Below are positions 50,137 to 58,021 of a stretch of DNA of 64,000 nt, piece after piece. Both the position numbers and the translations under genes were made by a program. Position 1 is the stretch's first letter, and each line of letters starts with the position of its first letter. The DNA is from VBOC01 sp964512655. GTDB lineage: Bacteria; Bacteroidota; Ignavibacteria; UBA10030; SZUA-254. The DNA is taken from NCBI GenBank assembly GCA_964512655.1, contig CAZEJT010000003.1, positions 124,001 through 188,000 on the forward strand, in the 5' to 3' direction. The notes under the pieces were generated by a model that ran no database searches, had not been told where the DNA came from, and worked only from the letters and a program-made list of their open reading frames with translations.

Positions 50137-51753
50137 TTACTCCTGCGGAGATGTGTTGTCGGAGTATATCAGATGAGCAACCTTCGGGAGGTTCGGACCC
50201 TCGTGGTACGACTGTACCTTCACCTCCGCCTCCCGGTCAGACACCGTAACCCTCTCGTGTTGACGGAGGTGTTCTGCCCACGACTCGACAAAGAACGTCT
50301 CCACGAACAGCTCCGGGTCTGAGACATCCCTGAACACCCCCCACTGCACGGCACCATCCCGGCGCCGGATCTTGCCGAGGGCATGAATCGCTTCCGTGAA
50401 CTTTCCAGCATTATGCGGCTTGACGATGTATTCGACCGTAACCATCACCGGCCCTCGATCCGGATGCGGTTCGATCACACTCACCGGCAAAGTCCAGTGC
50501 ATCGACGGGGTGAGATCCGTGCCACCCGCCGAGGCGAGCCTGAACCGCCGCGTCGCAGCCAGGCCCACAAGAAGGCCCGCGGCCGCCGAGGAAAGCGCTA
50601 TCGGGATCCCCGCATAGCCGCTGAGCCCGCCCCAGATTCCTCCCCCGGCCGCGAAACATCCCATGAAGACCAACAGATAGACGGCCATCGAGCGGGCGCG
50701 AACCCAGGCGGGAGATCCGGTCAGCGCCGCCGTATTCAGACTCGCCATCATGATCATCCACGCAATCCCTCCGATGAACATCGCCCCGCAGACAGGGAGA
50801 AACACCCTCACAAAGGCGAGCACGGTCAACAGACCTGCGAAGCACAACGATGCAACGACGACAAGATTGTCCGTTGAGAGCCTCTGTCTCGCGTATGCGA
50901 GGAGAACCGCTCCGGCGACTGCGCCGGCGCCGAAACATCCGATGAGCATGCCGTACTGGAACGCACTCAAGCCCATCTCGTGCCGCGCGATGAATGGAAG
51001 GGTAGCCCACATGGAGCTTGCGAAAATCATGAAGGCGGAGGTGCGAATGAGGACGGCTTGCAAAGGCGGAGAGTAACGGACATACCGGAGTCCCGCGCGC
51101 ATCGCGTTGAATACTCGTTCCGCCGGAAGAATGCTTTCGCGATGCTCCCGGCGCCAACCCACCAATACGATGATGACTCCGATGAAGGACACGGCGTTGA
51201 GGAGGAACGCGGCCCACGGCCCCGATGCGGCGATCACGATGCCGCCCAATGCAGGGCCGATCGCGCGCGCCGCATTGAAACCGACGCTCCCGAGGGCGAT
51301 CGCAGCAGTCAGCTCTTCCCGGTCCACCAGCTCCGGGATCGAGGCCTGCCACGCCGGGCCGTTCATCGCATTGCCGGCGCTGAGAAGAAATGTGAGAAGG
51401 AGAAGTACTCCCGGAGTCACGCCACCGGTGAGTGACAGGACTCCCAGGACCGCGGCAGCAACGACCATCCAGGTTTGCGTGAAAATCAAGATTCGGCGCC
51501 TGTCGAGAATGTCGGCCAGCGCGCCGGAAGGGAGGGCGAAAAGGAACATCGGAAGTGTCACCGCGGTCTCGAGGAGCCCCACGAGAGCGGGCGAGTTTGT
51601 CAGCGTTGTCATCAGCCATCCTTCCCCCACCTCCTGAATCCAGGATCCGATGTTGGAAACGACTGAAGCTATCCAGAGGGCGCGGAAGAGTGGCTGACGG
51701 AGAGGAGTGAGCGACGCCTTCCAGGAAGACTGACTTTCTCGCGGGACTTTCAT
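50137..51753 (-). CDS. MFS exporter (EntS/MFS_3 type) with C-terminal ABM-like domain
   Basis: 538 residues. The first 410 form a 12-helix transporter: PLFRALWIASVVSNIGSWIQEVGEGWLM, ALPSGALADILDRRR (motif A) and FNAARAIGPALGGIVI, matching MFS_3/EntS exporters. The last 110 residues (MVTVEYIVKPHNAGKFTEAIHALGKIRRRDGAVQWGVFRD...) look like a ferredoxin-like antibiotic-monooxygenase fold, a known addition in this family. It follows the FAD oxidoreductase by 28 bases. Substrate unknown; siderophores or toxic organics are family guesses. Confidence 0.87.
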   Translation of the reverse strand: MKVPRESQSSWKASLTPLRQPLFRALWIASVVSNIGSWIQEVGEGWLMTTLTNSPALVGLLETAVTLPMFLFALPSGALADILDRRRILIFTQTWMVVAAAVLGVLSLTGGVTPGVLLLLTFLLSAGNAMNGPAWQASIPELVDREELTAAIALGSVGFNAARAIGPALGGIVIAASGPWAAFLLNAVSFIGVIIVLVGWRREHRESILPAERVFNAMRAGLRYVRYSPPLQAVLIRTSAFMIFASSMWATLPFIARHEMGLSAFQYGMLIGCFGAGAVAGAVLLAYARQRLSTDNLVVVASLCFAGLLTVLAFVRVFLPVCGAMFIGGIAWMIMMASLNTAALTGSPAWVRARSMAVYLLVFMGCFAAGGGIWGGLSGYAGIPIALSSAAAGLLVGLAATRRFRLASAGGTDLTPSMHWTLPVSVIEPHPDRGPVMVTVEYIVKPHNAGKFTEAIHALGKIRRRDGAVQWGVFRDVSDPELFVETFFVESWAEHLRQHERVTVSDREAEVKVQSYHEGPNLPKVAHLIYSDNTSPQE

Positions 51754-51781
51754 GCTGCAAAATGTACGGAATCCCGCCGAT

Positions 51782-52960
51782 TTATGCCGGTAATCTTCCT
51801 TTCAGGTTGGATGCGGTGAAGGGACCTTTTTCGGAGATCAATGAACGGGCATTATCCACCTGACCCCACGTGTTCCAGAGAAGTACTCCGCGGACCCGGC
51901 CGCGGTCGAGGTAATAGACGACGCCTTCTTTGTATTGATCTTTCCAATCCTCGACAGTTTCCAGTCGAGAGTCCAAATCGCCCACAGCCTCGTAGCCCAA
52001 CTCGAAGAGATCGGAGTAGAAGAATGGAAGGTGATCATACGGCTGATGCGCTCCGGCCATATTCTTTCCCGCGGTCGCGCCCATCGTATTTGCGTTATCC
52101 TCGTGCTCCACCCGGAGTCTTTTTCCGAGGGCCGGATTATAGAAGTTGGCGGCGTCACCTGCGGCATAGATGTTCGCGCCCGACGTCGTTGTAAATTCAT
52201 CCACAACGATCCCATTGTCGATTCTCAAACCCGCTGCCTTTGCGAGCCCGACGTTCGGTTCGATGCCGATTCCCGCCACCACTCCTTCCGTCTTCAGGGC
52301 TTTTCCGCTCCGGGTGGTTACCCTGTACAAGCTGCCGGTTTCTTCGATTCCAACCACAGATTCGTTTGCGAGGATCGTTACGCCCTTCGACGAGTAAAAG
52401 GTATTGAGGAATTGTGAAAGTCCCGGGGGGTAGATTCTCGACCCAATGCTCCTATCGGGAAAGATCATTGTCGCTGAAACACCGTTCATCGCAAGAGCGG
52501 CGGCGATCTCGGAGCCGATGAAGCCTCCGCCGATGACAACGATATTCTTCACCCGCCCGGCAATTTCCCTCAACTTCCGGTAATCGGCGAGCGTCCGGTA
52601 GTAGACAACTCCGTCAACATTCCACGACAGCCGGCGCACGGTGCCTCCGGTGGCCAGCAGGAGCTTATCGTAGGAATACTTCGTGTTGGAATCATCGATG
52701 ACCAGTTTCTTTGATGGTTCGATGCTCGTCGCGGTCATGCCGAGATGCATATGGAGATTGCCGGTGGGGGTTTTGCGCCAGACCTGATCAACCGGGTTCC
52801 CTTTCCACAACGCTTTTGTGAGAGGGGGCCGGTCGTACGGAGGATCGGGCTCGCTGCCGATGATTCCAATCGTACCGGCGGAGTCCAGTTCGCGAATTCC
52901 CTTCACCGCGGCATCCGCGGTCATCCCCCCGCCGACGATGAGATACTTGTAGTCGGGCAT
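51782..52960 (-). CDS. FAD-dependent NAD(P)H oxidoreductase (ferredoxin/rubredoxin reductase-AIF type)
   Basis: 392 residues. FAD motif YLIVGGGMTADAAVKGI, PPYDRPPLTK, KLLLATGG, NADH motif NIVVIGGGFIGSEIAAAL, and the second FAD block NIYAAGDAANFY. This is the AIF/ferredoxin-reductase branch, with a C-terminal dimer-like domain (ARSLISEKGPFTASNLKG). It would pass electrons from NAD(P)H to a small iron-sulfur protein, none of which is encoded nearby. The upstream leader contains a long hairpin (52977-53031). Confidence 0.9.
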   Translation of the reverse strand: MPDYKYLIVGGGMTADAAVKGIRELDSAGTIGIIGSEPDPPYDRPPLTKALWKGNPVDQVWRKTPTGNLHMHLGMTATSIEPSKKLVIDDSNTKYSYDKLLLATGGTVRRLSWNVDGVVYYRTLADYRKLREIAGRVKNIVVIGGGFIGSEIAAALAMNGVSATMIFPDRSIGSRIYPPGLSQFLNTFYSSKGVTILANESVVGIEETGSLYRVTTRSGKALKTEGVVAGIGIEPNVGLAKAAGLRIDNGIVVDEFTTTSGANIYAAGDAANFYNPALGKRLRVEHEDNANTMGATAGKNMAGAHQPYDHLPFFYSDLFELGYEAVGDLDSRLETVEDWKDQYKEGVVYYLDRGRVRGVLLWNTWGQVDNARSLISEKGPFTASNLKGRLPA

Positions 52961-52976
52961 CGAAATCTAAACACAG

Positions 52977-53031
52977 AAGGGGCGATGGAAGTTCGGGAGT
53001 GTCGCTAAGAACTCCCCATCCATAGCCCCTT
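52977..53031. other. long imperfect hairpin between htrA-like and oxidoreductase genes
   Basis: AAGGGGC pairs with GCCCCTT, ATGG with CCAT, and GGGAGT with ACTCCC, forming a 55-base stem with small bulges. On the plus strand a T-rich tail (TTCTTGCTTT) follows; on the minus strand, the direction of the genes, it lies 17 bases before the oxidoreductase ATG. It may terminate the htrA transcript or act as a leader structure of the oxidoreductase mRNA. Confidence 0.5.
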
Positions 53032-53054
53032 TCTTGCTTTCGCGGGATTCTGAT

Positions 53055-53115
53055 GCGCGCGGGCTTCAGCCCGCGCTGGACATTTGCACAACTCCCACCC
53101 TAAAGGGTGCGCCTA
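53055..53115. repeat. REP-like hairpin pair
   Basis: Left element: arms CGCGGGC/GCCCGCG with loop TTCA, border decayed (GATG). Right element, inverted: CACCC/GGGTG around TAAA then CGCCTAC. About 20 bases separate them. Beyond the end of the HtrA gene. Confidence 0.75.
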
Positions 53116-53126
53116 CCGTGCCGCCA

Positions 53127-54179
53127 TTAAGACGACGGAAGCTCCCTCGGGACGACCTTGAGAAGGATCTTCTTCTCCAGCCTCAGCACCGTCAACCGTG
53201 CCTCCCTTCCAATCGCATCGGCCGTGAGGCTTCGATGCATATCGTCGATGCTCTCTACCCGCTTCGAATCGATTTCCACGATGACATCTCCCACCAGAAG
53301 CCCCGCCGAGTCCGCCGGCCCGGACGGATCGACATGCGCCACCATCACGCCGCGCGATCCAGTCAGCGCGTGCGCATGAAGCGCACCGCGGGCGATGTCG
53401 AGCACCTGACCCGCGATGCCGAGGTACGCCCGCGAGACCTTGCCGTCGCGCATGAGGAGCCCCGCAATGAGCCTCGCCGTGTTCACCGGAATCGAGAAGC
53501 AGATTCCTTGCCCCCACGGAATGGCGGCGGTGTTGATGCCTACGACTTCGCCACGTGAATTGACGAGCGGTCCTCCGGAATTCCCCGGATTGAGGGCGGC
53601 ATCGGTCTGGATGACATTATCGATCAATCGTCCGCCCCCGGCCCTCAGCGACCGTCCCAGCGCGCTGATGACTCCCGTCGTCACGGTACACTGGAATCCG
53701 AATGGATTCCCGATCGCGATCACCAGCTCGCCGATGCGGATTCCCTGTGAATCGCCGAGGACTGCCGTCGGGAGATCCTGACCCTGAATCCGGATCACCG
53801 CGATGTCGGTGTGAGGATCGTCGCCGATCAGCTCAGCGCGGAATTCCCTCCCGTCGGCCAGCGTCACATTGATCAGCGCCGCATTGTGGATGACGTGACT
53901 GTTCGTGAGAATGAATCCGTCGGGCGTAAAGATCAGCCCCGATCCGCCCCCCGTCATCCTGCGGGATGATTCGGGCGCCTGCTGCCCCTGATGGCGACGC
54001 CGCCTGCGGCCGTGGTGTGAGACGTCGACCTTCACGACGGTCGGCGAAAGACGATCCACGACTTTAGTGACCGCGGCTGAATACGCATCGAGAAGCGCAA
54101 GATCTCCGTTTGGACGCGGGGCCTGCTGACTGCTTTGCGGATCCTGACCCGCGCTCAGAAACTGAATGAGATTTGACAT
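53127..54179 (-). CDS. HtrA/DegP-like trypsin-fold protease with one PDZ domain
   Basis: 350 residues. Catalytic triad H95 (TNSHVIH), D125 (PHTDIAV) and S201 (NPGNSGGPL). One PDZ domain follows (LGIAGQVLDIARG...VDPSGPADSAGLLVGDVIVEIDSK). No signal peptide or membrane helix is visible at the N-terminus, which instead has a Gln-rich stretch and a cluster HHGRRRRRHQG; the protease may therefore be cytoplasmic or use another route. GGAAAGGA precedes ATG 54179. Last gene of the sigma-factor operon. Confidence 0.92.
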   Translation of the reverse strand: MSNLIQFLSAGQDPQSSQQAPRPNGDLALLDAYSAAVTKVVDRLSPTVVKVDVSHHGRRRRRHQGQQAPESSRRMTGGGSGLIFTPDGFILTNSHVIHNAALINVTLADGREFRAELIGDDPHTDIAVIRIQGQDLPTAVLGDSQGIRIGELVIAIGNPFGFQCTVTTGVISALGRSLRAGGGRLIDNVIQTDAALNPGNSGGPLVNSRGEVVGINTAAIPWGQGICFSIPVNTARLIAGLLMRDGKVSRAYLGIAGQVLDIARGALHAHALTGSRGVMVAHVDPSGPADSAGLLVGDVIVEIDSKRVESIDDMHRSLTADAIGREARLTVLRLEKKILLKVVPRELPSS

Positions 54180-54217
54180 TCGTATTTCCTTTCCACGTTT
54201 GGTTGTGAAACAGTTTG

Positions 54218-54580
54218 CTACAATTTCGTTTGCTGCGGATCGGGAGGTTTCTCGTCGCGGAACGGCCCGCATCTGCGCCGGTATTCCTCGCGGAATTTCT
54301 CCCGTTCTTCCGGACTCATCGAAGCGAGCTTCTCCTCAAACCGGTGCTTCCATCGATTGTGGCGCCACCCGTTTCCATACCGGGCAAACCCCCATGCCCT
54401 CAGCAGAATGTGGGATAAGAGGAGGAGTCCCACCGCCTGCCAGTACCCGAGGTCCGGACCGTGAAAAATGTCCGGTATGAGCGCATTCCACAGGGCCATC
54501 ACGATGAACCCGAGCACAAACGTACCCACGATCATCGCGAGGATGAACCTGCCGATTCTAAAAAGCCACCACCCTTTCAT
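54218..54580 (-). CDS. small sigma-linked membrane protein (TM segments plus 'MSPEEREKFRE' tail)
   Basis: 120 residues. Two hydrophobic helices (FILAMIVGTFVLGFIVMALWNALIP and YWQAVGLLLLSHILLRAWGF) are joined by PDIFHGPDLG. A charged C-terminal tail includes EKLASMSPEEREKFREEYRRRCG. I recognise this as a widespread but unnamed family, usually beside ECF sigma genes, with the pattern 'MALWN.L.P.IF...WQA.GLL.LS.IL' then '(T/S)PEER..FR..'. Here it starts 11 bases after the sigma gene. A role as membrane-bound partner of the sigma factor is likely from context but unproven. Confidence 0.75.
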   Translation of the reverse strand: MKGWWLFRIGRFILAMIVGTFVLGFIVMALWNALIPDIFHGPDLGYWQAVGLLLLSHILLRAWGFARYGNGWRHNRWKHRFEEKLASMSPEEREKFREEYRRRCGPFRDEKPPDPQQTKL

Positions 54581-54591
54581 GGTATTCCTTT

Positions 54592-55179
54592 CTACGATTG
54601 TTCAATTTCATTATAAAGCTCCTGGAGCCGTTCCCTGAGGAACAGCACCGCGTATCGTTTGCGCGAGAGAAGCGTATTGATCGGCTCGCCGGTCAGTTCC
54701 GCAATTTCCTTGAAACTTCTCCCCTCCAGCTCATGCATCACAAAAACCTGCCGCTGATTCTCGGGTAAATCGTCGAGGGCATCCGCAAGTTCGGTCCACA
54801 CGACCGATCGCGCATATGCCTGGTCCGGAGTTTCCGAAGGATCGAAGAGGATGTCTTCAAGATTCAGGGGAATGCCGGTTTCGCCGCTCGCATCGAGATT
54901 CACAACGCTCTGTGTCATGGACACTGCCGGGCGGCGCTTCCTGTACAAGTCGATAATCTTGTTTCTGGCGACGGTGAAGAGCCATGAGGTCAGTTTTTCA
55001 ATCGGTTGCGTAACGCTGTAACTTGTGACCAGCTGGTAGAAAACATCCTGCAAAATGTCTTCCGCGTCCTCCCGGGATCTGACCCGTCGGAGGATGAAAT
55101 TGAACAGCCGTCCACGCTCTCTACGTACCGCTTGTTCGACCGCACCGTTGCGATTCGCTTCTTCCTCTCGAGATGCCAA
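54592..55179 (-). CDS. ECF-type RNA polymerase sigma factor
   Basis: 195 residues from TTG 55179. Region 2 is RLFNFILRRVRSREDAEDILQDVFYQLV...LTSWLFTVARNKIIDLYRKRR; region 4 is ALDDLPENQRQVFVMHELEGRSFKEIAELTGEPINTLLSRKRYAVLFLRERL. The frame is open up to an ATG at 55305, but a weak promoter (TTCCCT, 17 bases, TATATA, at 55197-55225) lies inside that extension and the extra residues resemble no sigma factor, so the internal TTG is preferred. The exact start remains uncertain. It heads the operon with the small membrane protein and HtrA protease. Confidence 0.85.
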   Translation of the reverse strand: MASREEEANRNGAVEQAVRRERGRLFNFILRRVRSREDAEDILQDVFYQLVTSYSVTQPIEKLTSWLFTVARNKIIDLYRKRRPAVSMTQSVVNLDASGETGIPLNLEDILFDPSETPDQAYARSVVWTELADALDDLPENQRQVFVMHELEGRSFKEIAELTGEPINTLLSRKRYAVLFLRERLQELYNEIEQS

Positions 55180-55276
55180 CGACGGATTTCTTTCTTTATA
55201 TAGTGAGACGGTTAAGGAAAGGGAATATTGTGCATGCCCGCTGAAATGCGGTAAAATCGCCGGCTGATGCCTCCTC

Positions 55277-55305
55277 TTGCGACTTCGCGCCGCTTTCAGT
55301 ATCAT
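55277..55305 (+). promoter_or_regulatory. sigma-70-type promoter for the 198-residue membrane protein
   Basis: TTGCGA, 17 bases, TATCAT, ending 34 bases before ATG 55340; divergent from the sigma-factor gene. Confidence 0.55.
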
Positions 55306-55339
55306 ATGCGAAATTCTGAATCACTTACCGGAGGATATC

Positions 55340-55936
55340 ATGAAAAAAATCCTGATCGCGGCGCTTGCGGGTGGGCTCGCCCTATTCATCTGGAGCGCGC
55401 TCTCCTGGACGACCCTGCCCCTTCATAAATCCAGCATTCACACCATCCCGAACGAGGACTTCGTGGCTACTGTCCTGAAGACAGGCATTCCATCGAAAGG
55501 GGTCTATCTGTTCCCCGCATCGCCGGGAATGACAGGCGACCTGCCGGCAGATCAGGCGAAGGCGCCGGCGGAAACGTTCATGAAAAAAATGCAGACCGGC
55601 CCGAATTTCTGGCTCATCTATGATCCATCGGGATATGATCCGGCGATGGCGGGGCAATACATCTGGGGGTTCATTCTCGACCTCATCGCCGCCATCCTTG
55701 CCGCATGGCTCCTTTCCCGCAGCACAGCGCGGGGGGCGTCGTATGTATCCCGGGTCGTGTTCTGCGGAACTCTCGGCATCTTCGCTTCATTCGTATCCTT
55801 CCTGCCAGCATGGAACTGGATGGGGTACCCCATGGACTATACGACTGCGATGGTCGCCGATGCCGTCATCGGATGGCTGATCGCCGGCCTTGTCATTGCG
55901 GCCATCGTGAAAGCGCCTGCGGCCCAGCCTGCGTAG
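55340..55936 (+). CDS. integral membrane protein, unknown function
   Basis: 198 residues with a good SD (GGAGG six bases before ATG 55340). It has an N-terminal helix (ILIAALAGGLALFIWSAL), a periplasmic stretch of about 90 residues (with PNEDFVATVLKTGIPSKGVYLFP), then three helices (YIWGFILDLIAAILAAWLL, VFCGTLGIFASFVSFLPAW, AVIGWLIAGLVIAAIVKA). No named family is recognised. Divergent from the ECF operon and upstream of the bacilliredoxin gene, which has its own candidate promoter. Confidence 0.75.
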   Translation: MKKILIAALAGGLALFIWSALSWTTLPLHKSSIHTIPNEDFVATVLKTGIPSKGVYLFPASPGMTGDLPADQAKAPAETFMKKMQTGPNFWLIYDPSGYDPAMAGQYIWGFILDLIAAILAAWLLSRSTARGASYVSRVVFCGTLGIFASFVSFLPAWNWMGYPMDYTTAMVADAVIGWLIAGLVIAAIVKAPAAQPA

Positions 55937-55940
55937 GAAG

Positions 55941-55969
55941 TTCCGAATTACTCCTGCGTTTCGTATATT
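55941..55969 (+). promoter_or_regulatory. candidate promoter for the bacilliredoxin gene
   Basis: TTCCGA, 17 bases, TATATT, ending 20 bases before ATG 55990. The -35 is weak, the -10 good; an AAGGAG SD follows at once. Confidence 0.45.
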
Positions 55970-55989
55970 AAGGGTAGAAGGAGTAATGC

Positions 55990-56415
55990 ATGCACGACAT
56001 ACTGGCAAATCAGATCAAAGATCAGGTTACCCGCCTCGGAGTGACGGATCTCCAGACACCCGAGGAGGTTGACGAACTTTTGTCAAAGAAGGGGACGGTC
56101 CTGGTCTTCGTGAATTCAGTCTGCGGTTGCGCGGGGGGAATTGCCCGGCCGGCCCTCTCCATGGCGATGAAGCATCAGACCAAACCGGATTCCATCGCCA
56201 CAGTATTCGCCAGCGGCGATCGTGAGGCAACACAACAGGCCCGCTCCTACTTTACCGGGATGCCTCCGTCGTCTCCGTCGTTCGCCCTTTTGCGCGACGG
56301 CAAGCTCGTGAGGATGATTCACCGATCGGATATTGAGATCCGCGATCCGCATGAGGTCGCGAAACTCCTGACGGACTCATTCGATTCATTCTGCGGGGCA
56401 GTTACTCAGCAGTAA
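55990..56415 (+). CDS. bacilliredoxin (BrxA/BrxB, YphP/YqiW family)
   Basis: 141 residues. The active-site motif is C45-G-C47 in FVNSVCGCAGGIARPAL, followed by ATVFASGDREATQQARSYFTGMPPSSPSFALLRDGKLV, which fixes the family. Bacilliredoxins remove bacillithiol from thiolated proteins or act as thiol-disulfide isomerases, so it suggests a bacillithiol-type redox buffer. AAGGAG lies a few bases before ATG 55990. It converges on the EmrB gene with 4 bases between stops. Confidence 0.9.
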   Translation: MHDILANQIKDQVTRLGVTDLQTPEEVDELLSKKGTVLVFVNSVCGCAGGIARPALSMAMKHQTKPDSIATVFASGDREATQQARSYFTGMPPSSPSFALLRDGKLVRMIHRSDIEIRDPHEVAKLLTDSFDSFCGAVTQQ

Positions 56416-56419
56416 CCCC

Positions 56420-58021
56420 CTAATGCGCCCCGGCCCCCGCGGAGGCCCCCGGGCGCACACGCCTGGTGAGCAGGACGGCGGGGACCATCACCGCCATGAT
56501 GCACGCCAGCACAAGGAAGGCGTCGAGATAGGCCAGCGTTGCTGCCTGCTGGAGTACCTGCCGATAGATTACCCCCACGGCTGTTCGGGTCGCCTGCGTC
56601 ATCTCCATTCCCGCCTGCTGCAATGAGTGAGCGATCCCTTCGAGGCGCGTCGTAAGAAGCGGGTTAGCCGCGACAAGGTGCGCGGTCAGCCGCTCCTGGT
56701 GCATTTGCGCGCGCTGCGCTATCAGGGTGGTGACCATCGCGATGCCCACATCGCCCCCTACATTCCTCATGAGGTTAACAATCCCCGACACCTGGTTGCT
56801 CTTGGCGGGGGAAATCCCTGCGTACGCCACTTGATTGATGGAAACGAAGAGGAACGCGGCTCCGATCATCTGTTCGATCCGCATCCAGACCGCGGTGCCG
56901 AAATCAATCCCCGGATAGAGGGTCCTGGCGATATTATAGAGACCGAGCGAGATGGCCGCGAAGCCGAACGCGATCAGGATCCGGACATCAACTCTCGTTG
57001 CCAGGAATCCCGCGAGCGGAAAGAGAAAGATCATCACCAGGGCCCCGGGAGAAAGAGCCAAACCGGCGCGCAGTGAGGACCAACCCATCACGACCTGAGT
57101 GTATTGGGGGAGGAGTACCGTAGGGGCATAGAGCGCTATCCCTAGCGCGAGCATCATGAGCGAGGCGGTAGAAAAACTCTTGTCGCGGAACATGCGGACC
57201 TCGACAACCGGATGCTCCTGCTTCCACTCCCAAATCACGAATGAGATCAGCACGACGGCCGCGACGATCGCCGAGATCGTGATCGCGCTTGACGCGAACC
57301 AATCGTCTTCCTGCCCCTTGTCCAGAACGTACTCCAGCGCGCCCAGGCCGACGGCGATAAGCGAGAGTCCGATCGTATCGATGCGACCGACGCGTTTTTT
57401 TGCCTCGACAAGGTGCGGCGGATCTACGAGAAGCCGCGAGGAGAGCAGAAGACTCAATACGCCAAACGGGATGTTAATGAAAAAGATCCACCGCCACGAG
57501 TAGTGATCCGTAATGAAGCCTCCAAGCGTCGGGCCGATCGCCGGCGCGATGACCACTGCCATTCCATACACCGCGATGCCCATCGCCCGCTTGGGCGCCG
57601 GAAACGTATCGGCGAGGATAGCTTGCTCGCTCGGGCCGAGCCCTCCGCCGCCCAGTCCCTGTATGATGCGGAAGAGGATCAGGAACTCGAGGTTTGGGGC
57701 GATGCCGCAGAGGAATGAGCTGAGGACGAAGATGACTACAGAACCCATGTAGTAGCGCTTCCTGCCGATCCTGGTCGAGAGCCAGCCGCTTATCGGAAGC
57801 ACGATCGCGTTTGCCATCAGATACGACGTAATGACCCATGTGCTCTGGTCCTGGCTCGCGGAGAGGCTTCCGGCGATATGGGGTAGCGAGACGTTCGCGA
57901 TCGCCGTGTCGAGGATCTCCATGAACGTCGCCATGCTGACGACGAACGCGATCAGCCATGGATTATGACCCCCCGTCCACCCCTGTTCCCGGGTGATCCG
58001 GAGGGATTCTTCGGAATTCAT
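56420..58021 (-). CDS. DHA2-family multidrug MFS transporter (EmrB-like)
   Basis: 533 residues with 14 hydrophobic segments. TFMEILDTAIANVSLPHIAGSL (motif D1), GWLSTRIGRKRYYMGSV (motif A) and GPTLGGFITDHYSWRWIFFINIPFG (motif C region) are characteristic of EmrB. It exports hydrophobic compounds by proton antiport together with the EmrA-type adaptor encoded just upstream, whose stop it overlaps. Confidence 0.93.
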   Translation of the reverse strand: MNSEESLRITREQGWTGGHNPWLIAFVVSMATFMEILDTAIANVSLPHIAGSLSASQDQSTWVITSYLMANAIVLPISGWLSTRIGRKRYYMGSVVIFVLSSFLCGIAPNLEFLILFRIIQGLGGGGLGPSEQAILADTFPAPKRAMGIAVYGMAVVIAPAIGPTLGGFITDHYSWRWIFFINIPFGVLSLLLSSRLLVDPPHLVEAKKRVGRIDTIGLSLIAVGLGALEYVLDKGQEDDWFASSAITISAIVAAVVLISFVIWEWKQEHPVVEVRMFRDKSFSTASLMMLALGIALYAPTVLLPQYTQVVMGWSSLRAGLALSPGALVMIFLFPLAGFLATRVDVRILIAFGFAAISLGLYNIARTLYPGIDFGTAVWMRIEQMIGAAFLFVSINQVAYAGISPAKSNQVSGIVNLMRNVGGDVGIAMVTTLIAQRAQMHQERLTAHLVAANPLLTTRLEGIAHSLQQAGMEMTQATRTAVGVIYRQVLQQAATLAYLDAFLVLACIMAVMVPAVLLTRRVRPGASAGAGAH

